Origin: a virus
Reading direction: 5' to 3' (one strand)
Virus record (IMG/VR): IMGVR_UViG_3300027413_000007
Span: 1-64,000 of that record
Length of the DNA: 64,000 bases
Shown here: in pieces, positions 18,220 through 26,493 of the stretch
Layout of the letters: each line of letters begins with the position of its first letter
How positions within the stretch are numbered: the first letter of the stretch is position 1
Translations under genes and position numbers: made by a program
Notes under the pieces: generated by a model
Database searches by the model: none
What the model was told of the DNA's origin: nothing
What the model saw: only the letters and a program-made list of their open reading frames with translations

Positions 18220-19250
18220 GCGTATTCCCTCTCATACGGCGTCAACTGTCTATTGATGCTATTTATACTGATTATATCAGATGCTAAAGTTTTCATATGC
18301 TCACAATGATCTTCTACCATATTATGTTGTTTTAAATCTTTAATAGTTTTTTTACATCCATTACAAATTTCAAACATAGGGCAAGTATAGCACGCATTTT
18401 TCAAACTCATTAAATTTAAATCTGTCGCAAGCGGTGTTGAGAATCCACCATTCATTTCGTAATCAAAATCAATAGCCTTATCTAAATCATCACCAAACGC
18501 ACCACAGGAATAGTAGTCACCTTCAGGCTGAAGCGTTCGAATACCAGAATCACATGTTCTTGATTGAGGGCATATAGTAGATTCTCCTCTCAATCGTACC
18601 ATCATTTGCTGAGTATTATGTTCCCAATCGCTTAAACCAGCTTTCCATATTTCGACATAACGTTCATATATTTTTGATAATTGATATGGAGCTGATTGTG
18701 ATCCTGATGCCATTGCATAATTCACTTTACATATTACATCCATCTTCTTTGCGAGTTCAACGGTTTTAATATGAGTATCTTCGTTCTCTTCAACGATTAC
18801 AGCTATGAAGGATGGTCTATATCCAACATGTTCTAACATCGCATCTGAACATCTCCAGAAATCTTCTTCTGTAAACTCACTATAATCGCCCTTTAATCTT
18901 CCACCACCATATTGAAATGACGTAGCCACACCTACCCTCGGATGGTTGAATAGTTCTTTCCATTTTAGTGGCTTGGTAAGAAACGGGTATAAATTTGTTG
19001 TAAGTGATATAGACGCTGGCATATCATGCTTATCAAGAAACTCTATAATTTTCCAATAATAATTTGGCTTCATCATTAATGGATCACCACCATTAACAAT
19101 AATTGTTTGTGTATCTGGAAAACGTTTTAAAAACTTAAATATCTTATTTAAATCAAGAGTGGCTGTATTATCTTCGAACGTAATTTTAGATGATGAACAA
19201 AACGAACATTTGAAATTACATAGTTCGGTTGGTTTAACAATTAAGTCCAT
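18216..19250 (-). CDS. Radical SAM/SPASM protein
   Basis: This 344-residue protein has the SAM-cleaving cluster motif C11-x3-C15-x2-C18 (CNFKCSFC) and a GGDP loop (IIVNGGDPLMM). The C-terminal half holds two Cys-rich segments: CPQSRTCDSG...YYSCGAFGDD, and ACYTCPMFEICNGCKK followed by a distal C. This matches a SPASM domain with auxiliary iron-sulfur clusters, as in enzymes that modify ribosomal peptides and in anaerobic sulfatase maturases. It overlaps the upstream 181-residue oxygenase by 10 nt and the downstream gene by 4 nt. The exact reaction (thioether, C-C bond, epimerisation or other) cannot be read from the sequence. Confidence 0.87.
   Translation of the reverse strand: MDLIVKPTELCNFKCSFCSSSKITFEDNTATLDLNKIFKFLKRFPDTQTIIVNGGDPLMMKPNYYWKIIEFLDKHDMPASISLTTNLYPFLTKPLKWKELFNHPRVGVATSFQYGGGRLKGDYSEFTEEDFWRCSDAMLEHVGYRPSFIAVIVEENEDTHIKTVELAKKMDVICKVNYAMASGSQSAPYQLSKIYERYVEIWKAGLSDWEHNTQQMMVRLRGESTICPQSRTCDSGIRTLQPEGDYYSCGAFGDDLDKAIDFDYEMNGGFSTPLATDLNLMSLKNACYTCPMFEICNGCKKTIKDLKQHNMVEDHCEHMKTLASDIISINSINRQLTPYEREYA
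18260..18267 (-). promoter_or_regulatory. Possible internal T4-type late promoter box
   Basis: TATAAATA on the minus strand lies inside the 3' end of the radical SAM gene and 41 nt upstream of the oxygenase start at 18219. Spacing matches the other late boxes here, but AT-richness allows a chance match. Confidence 0.4.
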
Positions 19251-19786
19251 GGAGAATCGCTAACATTAAACCCAAAATTCATAGTGATTCTGTGCATATC
19301 AGGATCTCTAAAGTGTTCAACTCTGTGTTCAAACTGTTTATCTTGGCTTCCTACTACCACATCATATTTTTGAGGTAAATGAAATGCCGTGATTCTATTA
19401 TTTTGTGATATATTCCTAAACATAATCTCGCCGCCAGCATCATTATCCATATCAGTAAAATATAGAAGAAACATTATATTTGCGCCTTCACAAAAATCAT
19501 TATGCCAATGACATGAAGTTTGTTCGGTGCCATTCCAACAATGATAATAAATCAAATCTTGTTTTTCTGAATATGGTTTTAAATAATGATTAAAAAGATA
19601 ATCAGCAGTCATTAGCATTTTCTTTCGCATACCCAATATATAATAATTTAAAGGAAATCGATAATCTTTTCTATTACCAATACCTCTAAGCCATTTTATA
19701 TTAGGAATAGTATTTTCTAAATATTGAAACGCTAAGACGTTATTTTCTGTATAAAACCCATCATCCATTTTCCAACCATTTTTCAC
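19241..19786 (-). CDS. Putative 2OG-Fe(II) oxygenase with classical HxD motif
   Basis: This 181-residue protein shows a more classical iron site than its two neighbours: H95-N-D97 in SCHWHNDFCEGANIMFLLYFTD, then GGEIMFRN, a distal His (H154 or H158 in FEHRVEH) and R166 in HRITMNFGF, the expected 2OG-binding position. It resembles prolyl-4-hydroxylase-type enzymes. The frame begins with a GTG that overlaps the upstream stop as GTGA; an in-frame ATG six codons later (MDDGFYTEN) is an alternative start. It is embedded between two radical SAM genes. The product is probably a hydroxylated side chain on an unknown target. Confidence 0.75.
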   Translation of the reverse strand: MKNGWKMDDGFYTENNVLAFQYLENTIPNIKWLRGIGNRKDYRFPLNYYILGMRKKMLMTADYLFNHYLKPYSEKQDLIYYHCWNGTEQTSCHWHNDFCEGANIMFLLYFTDMDNDAGGEIMFRNISQNNRITAFHLPQKYDVVVGSQDKQFEHRVEHFRDPDMHRITMNFGFNVSDSPWT

Positions 19787-20928
19787 AGCATTTTTACCTT
19801 TTGTCTAAAACCATATGACAGATCATCTTCACCATCACGTTTTGGTTTAAATCCCTTTGTTTTTTTAACATAATTAAACGTTTCTTTAAAAACACATTCT
19901 TCCATATCATTGTGATCACCTGGCATATCCGCTTTTACAAAACATGTAAATGGACAGTTTTCATAATATTCGCACTCAAAACAATTATATTTTTTTAAAA
20001 ACTTTTCTACTATCTCTCCTGTTTCAAAAGGTGTTTCACCAGTTTTTTTATCTCGTTGATACGCTACACCACAACATCCACCAGGCGAAGAACCGTCAGG
20101 CTGAATAGTTATTGAATTACCTCTTGTACACATCATTGCACCAGTCTGATTCAACGGATCATGAAACGCGTCCATGTTTTCGCATTCAGGATAGTTATCT
20201 ATCAAATATTTATTGAATGCTAATAACTCGCTATCTTTAGGAATTAATTTTGCATCTGTTTTAATCAGTGGCGATGGCATATAAGCATCAAAATCAACCG
20301 GAAAGTTTTTATACAAATAATCAAAAGTGCTTTTATCATTGCTCTTTATAATCGTCTGTACATTTTGGCTAGTAGTAACAATTGAAACATTTCTAATATA
20401 ATCCTTAAAAGTCTCTACATTCTCTAAGAATATTTCCTGTTGACCTTTATTGAAACGTCCTCTTGGATCATAAGATGTTGAAAGTTTTATATCGTGTTTT
20501 TTACAAAAGTCCATGACTTTACTAGAGTTCTTTTTATCAAACATAAAATTAGTAAGATAATTGAAATAAATTCTTTTGTCACCAATGTTAATCTTGGATC
20601 TGACTAAATCCATAAATTCGTCATATACGTCTAAAAAGCCTTTTTCAATCCATAGATCTTCAAATAATTCTCCACCTAATAAATGTAATTTATAGTCTTT
20701 TGATCTTGGTGAATTGTTAATGAATTTAGCAACAGTATCGCTTTTTGCTAAAATTTCTTCTCGAGTAGCTCCGACCATTGAGTTATGATCTTGTGGACAG
20801 AATACACATTTTAAATTACAATGTTCAAAGAATATTATAACAAGCTCACTTGATCGAGTGATCTTGCTTCCTAAAATTTTGTATATATCAAAATCAAGTG
20901 GAGCTGGATTAATAGGTGCTATAGACAT
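19783..20928 (-). CDS. Radical SAM protein with Cys-rich C-terminus
   Basis: In this 381-residue protein the cluster motif C37-x3-C41-x2-C44 (CNLKCVFC) and a GGE loop (LHLLGGELF) are clear. The C-terminal part has MCTRGNS...GGCCGVAYQ and CFECEYYENCPFTC, consistent with SPASM-type auxiliary clusters. The N-terminus carries about 36 residues before the cluster, unlike the shorter 302- and 344-residue relatives. It overlaps the B12-type radical SAM gene by 10 nt upstream and the oxygenase gene by 4 nt downstream. Substrate unknown. Confidence 0.85.
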   Translation of the reverse strand: MSIAPINPAPLDFDIYKILGSKITRSSELVIIFFEHCNLKCVFCPQDHNSMVGATREEILAKSDTVAKFINNSPRSKDYKLHLLGGELFEDLWIEKGFLDVYDEFMDLVRSKINIGDKRIYFNYLTNFMFDKKNSSKVMDFCKKHDIKLSTSYDPRGRFNKGQQEIFLENVETFKDYIRNVSIVTTSQNVQTIIKSNDKSTFDYLYKNFPVDFDAYMPSPLIKTDAKLIPKDSELLAFNKYLIDNYPECENMDAFHDPLNQTGAMMCTRGNSITIQPDGSSPGGCCGVAYQRDKKTGETPFETGEIVEKFLKKYNCFECEYYENCPFTCFVKADMPGDHNDMEECVFKETFNYVKKTKGFKPKRDGEDDLSYGFRQKVKML

Positions 20929-22589
20929 TCTTTACTTACCTCTGACATAATTATATGTCTATTTTTTTCTATAAATTTATTTATAGTATTTGCTCTAAAC
21001 TCTTGATTTAAAACTTTAATGCTTTTTGGTTGAGAATTTGGATTAAATATATCTCTTATTTCAGAATATATATCATCCCAACTATCTAATTTACTTATAG
21101 CTTCATATGCTTTTTTAGTAAAGACAGACGGTGATACACTATTTTCAAGCATAGGATAAAAGTGTTGCAATAAATAATTTCCAGCACTATTCATAAACCA
21201 CATTTCATGCATTTCTTCAATTGTAAACGAAAAGCACGATGATATAGTTTTAAAATATGATTTCTTATTTTTGTATAAATTATTCCAACTATCTATTCCT
21301 TGTTCATCTGCAATATCAGTGTAAACTTCAACTGTTCGAATATCATATTTAATTTTATATTCCTGAGAATTAAGAGCTGAATCAGGAAGAAACATATAAT
21401 CGTGTCTGTAAGAACCAAACGATTTGAAATTCCAGATATATTCCATTTCATTATAAAAATCATCTATCGTAGAACCCGGCATTGCAAGTATCATTTCTAA
21501 ATTAGGTATTGGAAACCCATGCTTTGAACATTGTTCATTAATGTGTTTGCTTAATTCCAATTTATCTTCTGTATTTAAATCAACTCTTTCAGCTATTTTC
21601 ATTGCAATGTCAGAACTGCTTTGAATAGATACCGATGGAACTATTGATATATTAGCCATCTCACTCCACATGTTTTTCCCGTTTTTCATATTTGGAGAAG
21701 CATAATTTGTTCCAACAATTTCAAAATACTTATCAATCAATTTTTTTCTTCTACTTAAATCTTTAGATTTCATAGTAGAAATATCGGTTAAATTAAAACC
21801 GTTTGTCCAAGCATATTCAAAAATTTCAAAGTCTCTTTCAAAAAAAGCTCCAAAGTTTGCATCATTTAAATATGCAGATCTATAACCGGCTTTCAACATA
21901 GCAGTAATATCACGTTTCACTATATCTAATGATTTCTTATAAATCTTTGTATTAATGCCACCACCCCATTCACAAAATACACACTTATAAGGACAGCCTC
22001 TCGTTGTCTCTAAAACAATAAATGGTTCCATTTTATACTTGCGGGCATACTCAAGTAATTTTGTAAGATATTCTAAATGATCTTCGTATACCGAATAGTC
22101 TTCTTTTGATATATCATGTATGACTTTTACGTCTGACCTTAATTCCCATGGAATACTTGTTGGATCGATTTTGTTTTCAATAAACTGATCTATAAGTTCA
22201 GCCATAAATGGTTCACCTGGTTTAGTAGGTCTACAAATTAAATCATACTGAGGACGAGAGGCTAATAGTTCAGGTTCATTAGTTCCTATATGTGGACCAC
22301 CCAAAACCAATATTTTTTCTGGATATTCATTTTTAATTTTATTAGAAATTTCATCACATATCATATAATTCCAAGTATATGAAGAAAACATAATTACATC
22401 TGCTGCAATTATTTCATCTACTACTTCATTATACGATTTATAGCTATTCCATTTATATGGTGATTCTAACCATTGCACTTTTTCGCTATATTTTCCATAC
22501 CGTGCATAATAACTTTGCATCAATAAAAATGTAAAATTATTTGCTAATGACCAGTCAGCGTGAGGAGGATTGACAAATGATATAATCAT
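20919..22589 (-). CDS. B12-binding-type radical SAM protein
   Basis: This 556-residue protein has an N-terminal region (~1-140) like the Rossmann-type cobalamin-binding domain of class B radical SAM methyltransferases: IISFVNPPHADWSLA at the start, IMFSSYTWN, then KILVLGGPHIGTNEPELL. A radical SAM core follows, with C199-x3-C203-x2-C206 (CPYKCVFCEW). I see no classical DxHxxG B12 ligand motif, which is common in this class. Such enzymes often methylate unactivated carbons or phosphinates or rearrange rings, so it could add methyl groups to the cluster's substrate. An ATG at 22589 is the first start after a short gap, and this may head the downstream five-enzyme sub-operon. Confidence 0.85.
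   Translation of the reverse strand: MIISFVNPPHADWSLANNFTFLLMQSYYARYGKYSEKVQWLESPYKWNSYKSYNEVVDEIIAADVIMFSSYTWNYMICDEISNKIKNEYPEKILVLGGPHIGTNEPELLASRPQYDLICRPTKPGEPFMAELIDQFIENKIDPTSIPWELRSDVKVIHDISKEDYSVYEDHLEYLTKLLEYARKYKMEPFIVLETTRGCPYKCVFCEWGGGINTKIYKKSLDIVKRDITAMLKAGYRSAYLNDANFGAFFERDFEIFEYAWTNGFNLTDISTMKSKDLSRRKKLIDKYFEIVGTNYASPNMKNGKNMWSEMANISIVPSVSIQSSSDIAMKIAERVDLNTEDKLELSKHINEQCSKHGFPIPNLEMILAMPGSTIDDFYNEMEYIWNFKSFGSYRHDYMFLPDSALNSQEYKIKYDIRTVEVYTDIADEQGIDSWNNLYKNKKSYFKTISSCFSFTIEEMHEMWFMNSAGNYLLQHFYPMLENSVSPSVFTKKAYEAISKLDSWDDIYSEIRDIFNPNSQPKSIKVLNQEFRANTINKFIEKNRHIIMSEVSKECL
20978..20985 (-). promoter_or_regulatory. Possible internal T4-type late promoter box
   Basis: TATAAATA on the minus strand lies within the 3' end of the B12-type radical SAM gene, 50 nt upstream of the next start at 20928. 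It is plausible by position but lies in AT-rich sequence. Confidence 0.35.
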
Positions 22590-22622
22590 ATTTCATTCTA
22601 TACATTATAAATTAAAAAATAT

Positions 22623-23753
22623 TTAGACTGTCACATATTTAGCAATAACAGTTTTATCAGAAATAGAGTTAGCGTGTAGCAGTGAATGAACTAAATAATG
22701 ATTTACTGTTTCAAGCTCTAAAGCAAAGAATTTTTCAGGTTCTTTGTCATATGATGATTCAATTAAGATAAGTCTATCCAACAACTCATCTGTTAATTCA
22801 GTAGTAATTGCTGGTAAGAATTCTAATATGCTATCATCTCTTAAAGTAAAATCAGACCATTGACTTTCTATAATAGCTACAAACTCTTTAATAGTATTGA
22901 GATCTGAATCAGAAATGTTTTCAAATATTATATTATCACTACTAGAAGCACCACTTAAATATTTTATCGACCACATATCATCTTTAATAAACACTTGAGC
23001 AAATTTAGAAGTATCTGTAAAAATGTCATTAATATTATTTAATGTATAAGTTTTGTCTAAACTTAATTTATCAGCAAAAGGTTTAGTTAAGAAATGTTGG
23101 AAAAATACTTCTTTTAATTCGTAAAGATATTGTTCAAACACCTTTTTCAGCAAAGGTCTGACTGCGCTTTTTAACTCGGCTTTTGAAGATTTGTTATTGA
23201 GATAATTTGCTAGTAGATGTTCAACACTTATTGTATTTTTATATTTTGTCATAAAAGCTTTTTTCTTAGCTGCAGATGGAGCTTTAACGCTGTCATAAAT
23301 GGTCTTGAAATTTTCTACTTTTAAAATTTCACCAGCTCCTAATTTTGCGTTGTTGCTTGAAAATCTGCCTCTAAAAAATGTATTGAATTTAAAAGCATGT
23401 GCTCTTACTAATGATTCGACTGAATCAGCTGTAGGAGTTTTTAAAATAAATTTATACCACGTAGACATAATAAATTGCAATGCTGCATTGTCACAATAAA
23501 CGACGATTCTTTTATTTGTAGCATCACATTTAGTAGCTAATTGATCAAAAAGAGTTGAAGCATCTTTAAACGTTTTATCTTTTCCTAAAATATCATCCCA
23601 TTCAAGTCCATATGCGATAAGTTGACCAGATAAGATTTTTTGGAGATCTTCTAAAAGATTAAAACCGTTATTCTGCGATACAACAATACGATCAAATTTT
23701 GGATCGATGATATTATCTGTTGTTACATAAATTTTCTTAAACAGATGTATCAT
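22623..23753 (-). CDS. Unknown cluster protein, mostly helical
   Basis: This 376-residue protein starts MIHLFKKIYVTTDNIIDPKF and contains VESLVRAHAFKFNTFFRGRF and a Lys-rich central region. It appears alpha-helical and cytoplasmic. I recognise no enzyme motif and few cysteines are visible. It overlaps the 215-residue gene by 4 nt (ATGA type), which in turn overlaps the Cys-His-Ser protein gene, so the three are translationally coupled. It is a candidate recognition, scaffold or transport partner for that protein, inferred only from context. Confidence 0.75.
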   Translation of the reverse strand: MIHLFKKIYVTTDNIIDPKFDRIVVSQNNGFNLLEDLQKILSGQLIAYGLEWDDILGKDKTFKDASTLFDQLATKCDATNKRIVVYCDNAALQFIMSTWYKFILKTPTADSVESLVRAHAFKFNTFFRGRFSSNNAKLGAGEILKVENFKTIYDSVKAPSAAKKKAFMTKYKNTISVEHLLANYLNNKSSKAELKSAVRPLLKKVFEQYLYELKEVFFQHFLTKPFADKLSLDKTYTLNNINDIFTDTSKFAQVFIKDDMWSIKYLSGASSSDNIIFENISDSDLNTIKEFVAIIESQWSDFTLRDDSILEFLPAITTELTDELLDRLILIESSYDKEPEKFFALELETVNHYLVHSLLHANSISDKTVIAKYVTV

Positions 23754-24397
23754 AACTGTTCTCCTGTGGCGATTGCGCTTGTTAGTAAAAACATTGGGTT
23801 ATTAACATTTGCCCAATAGCTAAATAAATTATTTCCTTTAAACATATACTCATTAAAGTATGATTTATAATATGTTTTATGATGTTCAATTACATTAGCA
23901 TAAAACAGATAGAATCTTTCATGCTTAAGTAAGCTTACAAAATTTATTCCGGTCAAATCTTTGGTATCATCTTTTGGAAATGCTTTGACATAATCTTTTA
24001 ATTCATCTGATTCAACAGTATAAAGATTATATAATGAAAGAGAATCTAATTTTTTAGTCCACGTTGTAAGTATATCAACATTATCATCTATAAAGTTTTT
24101 TTCTGTTAGCTCTACTATACCTTTCATTTGAAGTAACAAATTAATTACTCTTTCTTCAAGAGTTGGTACATTTATAATAAAATTAGCTAAAAGATATTCT
24201 TTAGTCATATGATCAAAGTCTTCTTGACTATCAAATCCAATATCACACGGCAGTTCTAAATTGCTAAGATACGTTAATAGCTTTGTTCCTTGTAATTGAG
24301 AATTTTGGTAATCAACCATATAAAAAGTTTGATCATCTTCAAAATACAATTTTAGATCTTCAATACTGAACGGCGCAGTAACATCAATAACTTTCAT
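23750..24397 (-). CDS. Unknown protein coupled to the Cys-His-Ser tail protein
   Basis: This 215-residue protein starts MKVIDVTAPFSIEDLKLYFEDDQ. It is acidic and probably helical, with no recognised catalytic motif. Its ATG overlaps the stop codon of the 187-residue Cys-His-Ser protein (ATGA). Its ribosome-binding site (GAGGAAG) falls within the last codons, the Arg-Gly-Arg-Arg end, of that gene, so translation of the two should be linked. This suggests it acts directly on, or together with, the upstream product, for example as a chaperone or leader-binding partner. That function is inference. Confidence 0.75.
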   Translation of the reverse strand: MKVIDVTAPFSIEDLKLYFEDDQTFYMVDYQNSQLQGTKLLTYLSNLELPCDIGFDSQEDFDHMTKEYLLANFIINVPTLEERVINLLLQMKGIVELTEKNFIDDNVDILTTWTKKLDSLSLYNLYTVESDELKDYVKAFPKDDTKDLTGINFVSLLKHERFYLFYANVIEHHKTYYKSYFNEYMFKGNNLFSYWANVNNPMFLLTSAIATGEQL

Positions 24398-24957
24398 CGT
24401 CTTCCTCGCGAACCATGACAGCTGCTATGACAACTGCTGTGACAAATATTAATAGTTACAGTAATAGTATTAGATACTAACGAATTAAATCTTGTTTGTA
24501 AATCAGTAAATTTAGCTTCTAATCCAGTAGCAGTAATTTGTGTTCCAGATGATAACGTAACACCAGCTGCAGATAAAGATTGCACATAACTACTGCTTAG
24601 ATAAGCTTTTTGTGTTTGATTAAAAATTAAGCCTGGGGTTTGGTATGTACCTATATTACTTGTTTCACCTGTTACGTTTCGCCTTGCATTTAAATTTCTA
24701 ATTTGACTATATGCCGCGGTTTCATTTTCAATTGCGGTATTAATAGTAGCAGCATTAATTGGATTTCCGGCTATAGTAGATCCGCTAATTCCAATGCTTC
24801 TCCCAGCAGTCGTTCCACCAAAATAGCTTGTAGAAAATCCACTGAACGGAACAGAGTTGGTACCCCAAACAATCCCAGAATTTGCACTTGCTGGAGCAAA
24901 ATCCGCAAATCTATCTATTATATTCTGTGCTGTAATTGGACTTGTTAATGTAGCCAT
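24394..24957 (-). CDS. Cys-His-Ser-repeat tail protein, candidate modified precursor or virion protein
   Basis: This 187-residue protein has a Ser/Thr/Ala/Asn-rich body (MATLTSPITAQNIIDRFADF at the start; NARRNVTGETSN, KAYLSSSYVQSLSAAGVTLSS mid-region) that looks like a phage structural or fibre protein. The striking part is the last 17 residues: a Cys-His-Ser-Ser repeat with C172, C176 and C180 each followed by His, then GSRGRR. The cysteines are confined to this tail. A long ordinary body followed by a short Cys/Ser/His-rich end, next to radical SAM, 2OG oxygenase and cupin genes, is the organisation of a RiPP-like precursor with a C-terminal core. It could equally be a metal-binding tip. 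A TATAAATA late box lies 27 nt upstream. The ATG at 24957 has a modest AAGAAG site. Confidence 0.8.
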   Translation of the reverse strand: MATLTSPITAQNIIDRFADFAPASANSGIVWGTNSVPFSGFSTSYFGGTTAGRSIGISGSTIAGNPINAATINTAIENETAAYSQIRNLNARRNVTGETSNIGTYQTPGLIFNQTQKAYLSSSYVQSLSAAGVTLSSGTQITATGLEAKFTDLQTRFNSLVSNTITVTINICHSSCHSSCHGSRGRR

Positions 24958-24983
24958 TTCATTCTTCTTTCGTTATATAGGTG

Positions 24984-24991
24984 TATTTATA
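24984..24991 (-). promoter_or_regulatory. T4-type late promoter box before the Cys-His-Ser protein
   Basis: TATAAATA on the minus strand overlaps the end of the radical SAM/SPASM gene and sits 27 nt upstream of the start at 24957, ideal T4 late spacing. It implies the putative precursor is made in bulk late in infection, like virion proteins, independently of the enzyme genes upstream. Confidence 0.6.
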
Positions 24992-26006
24992 CATGTTTTG
25001 CTAGTTCTATCATTAAACTTTTAGGAGCTCCGCAAATATCGCCATCCCATCCTAGTTGATGACAATCTCCTCCGCAAAATCTAGAAACAGGACATTCTAA
25101 ACAAAGAGGATTTCTCATTTTTTCTTCTAATATAGTTCTTATTCTTTTAGGACTTTTTAGTAATATATCGATAGAATCATCTAGACTTCCAAAGGCTTGT
25201 TCAGGAGCGCTATTTGGACATCCTGCGATAGTTCCATCACCATTTATTGTAAATAGTTTTTGCTCACAATCTCTACAAAATGTTCCGCATGTAGTCATAG
25301 TCTTTTCAAACTTAGCATAGACATTTTCTAAAAAGTCATTTTCAAACCAATCTCGTGCTCCATGCTCTTCACTTTGAATATGCATTTTTAAAAAATATGA
25401 ATCGAGTTCTGCATTGCTTGGAAAGATTTCTGATGCTTTTCTTGCACTACCATTATTAGTTAATCTTTCAAGAGAAACTTCTTGAACACCTAATCTCCTA
25501 CACCATCTTAATAGCGTTATAGGATCTTTAGCAAGAGTATCTTTAGTGAGACTAATAAACAGGCGAATAGTTACTCCTTCAGCAAGCAATGTTTTTACAT
25601 TTTTATGCCAAAGATTATATTGGGTATTATTTTCAAATCGTATCTTACGATCCCAAGATGTACCTAATCTATTACCGAGCGGCCCTTTAATAAATTCTTT
25701 ATGTTCATCTTTTAATTTAAATACTAGATTAGTTGTTGCACCCCAAGACATCTGATCCCATAGACCATCGCATGCGTCGTATACCTTTCGCATTTGGCCA
25801 ACCGGTACAAGAAACGGTTCACCACCATGAAATTCCATATGTATAGAATCTTGTGTTGCAGGTTTTTCTTTTCTAAATCTATGAATCCAGTCAACTAGCT
25901 TATCAGTATTCCAATAAATCTTTTGACCGCTTCTTCCGCTCGTAAAACAATGCGCACAATTAAGCTGACATGTTTCTGTTGTTTTGAGATACATCAGCCA
26001 GTTCAT
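24987..26006 (-). CDS. Radical SAM/SPASM peptide-maturase-like protein
   Basis: In this 339-residue protein the cluster motif is C13-x3-C17-x2-C20 (CQLNCAHC), with a GGEP loop (MEFHGGEPFLV). The C-terminal SPASM region is well formed: CGTFCRDC...GDGTIAGCPN, then CLECPVSRFCGGDCHQLGW and GDICGAPKSL. The CGGDC motif is characteristic of anaerobic sulfatase maturase-like and peptide-maturase radical SAM enzymes, including those pairing with His-Xaa-Ser-type precursors. It lies immediately upstream of the gene for the Cys-His-Ser-tailed protein, its most likely substrate by gene order. It overlaps the cupin gene by 47 nt; start ATG 26006 or 25994. Confidence 0.88.
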   Translation of the reverse strand: MNWLMYLKTTETCQLNCAHCFTSGRSGQKIYWNTDKLVDWIHRFRKEKPATQDSIHMEFHGGEPFLVPVGQMRKVYDACDGLWDQMSWGATTNLVFKLKDEHKEFIKGPLGNRLGTSWDRKIRFENNTQYNLWHKNVKTLLAEGVTIRLFISLTKDTLAKDPITLLRWCRRLGVQEVSLERLTNNGSARKASEIFPSNAELDSYFLKMHIQSEEHGARDWFENDFLENVYAKFEKTMTTCGTFCRDCEQKLFTINGDGTIAGCPNSAPEQAFGSLDDSIDILLKSPKRIRTILEEKMRNPLCLECPVSRFCGGDCHQLGWDGDICGAPKSLMIELAKHV

Positions 26007-26487
26007 TATTAATTTTATCCTCTGTATAATTTTCTAAACCAAAGCTCAGTGTCAATGCTTCATCTTTATTTAATGCTTGATGAGGAGTATTGGCTGGTAT
26101 ATGTATATATTCTCCTGGACTAATAGTCACTGGCTTATCATTAATTATTAAAGACTTAGATCCTTCACAACAATATATAATAACATCATCTGGGTCGGTA
26201 TGCATATCAAAAGAATAAGACCCAGCCACCGCAAAAAATAAATGACACGTAACGTGTGGTTTATGTTCCCAATCAGTTTTTACTTTCCAGCAATATTCGT
26301 ATATTGCTGAATTAAAATTTTCCATACGTTCAATTTTTATAGAATGGTTTTGTTTTTGTGCTTTGCACAAATCACTAAAGCTAGTAATTAGTTGTTCACG
26401 ACCCTGTTCATCTATAGCATAAACCATGTTTTGTTCATACATATGATTTGCAGTAAGTGCAGATATGAGTTGAGATTTATTAATCAT
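25960..26487 (-). CDS. Cupin-fold dioxygenase-like protein
   Basis: This 175-residue protein has a cupin barrel in residues ~78-150: CHLFFAVAGSYSFDMH96-T-D98, IIYCCEGSKSLII, PGEYIHIPANTPH136QALN. This gives a His/Asp/His iron facial triad like JmjC/2OG cupins; the expected cosubstrate-binding residues cannot be confirmed by eye. It is the first gene of the modification cluster and is preceded by a consensus TTTACA-17-TATAAT promoter. It overlaps the start of the radical SAM/SPASM gene by 47 nt, so the pair is coupled. It may hydroxylate a protein residue or bind a small ligand. Confidence 0.75.
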   Translation of the reverse strand: MINKSQLISALTANHMYEQNMVYAIDEQGREQLITSFSDLCKAQKQNHSIKIERMENFNSAIYEYCWKVKTDWEHKPHVTCHLFFAVAGSYSFDMHTDPDDVIIYCCEGSKSLIINDKPVTISPGEYIHIPANTPHQALNKDEALTLSFGLENYTEDKINNELADVSQNNRNMSA

Positions 26488-26493
26488 AATTTA

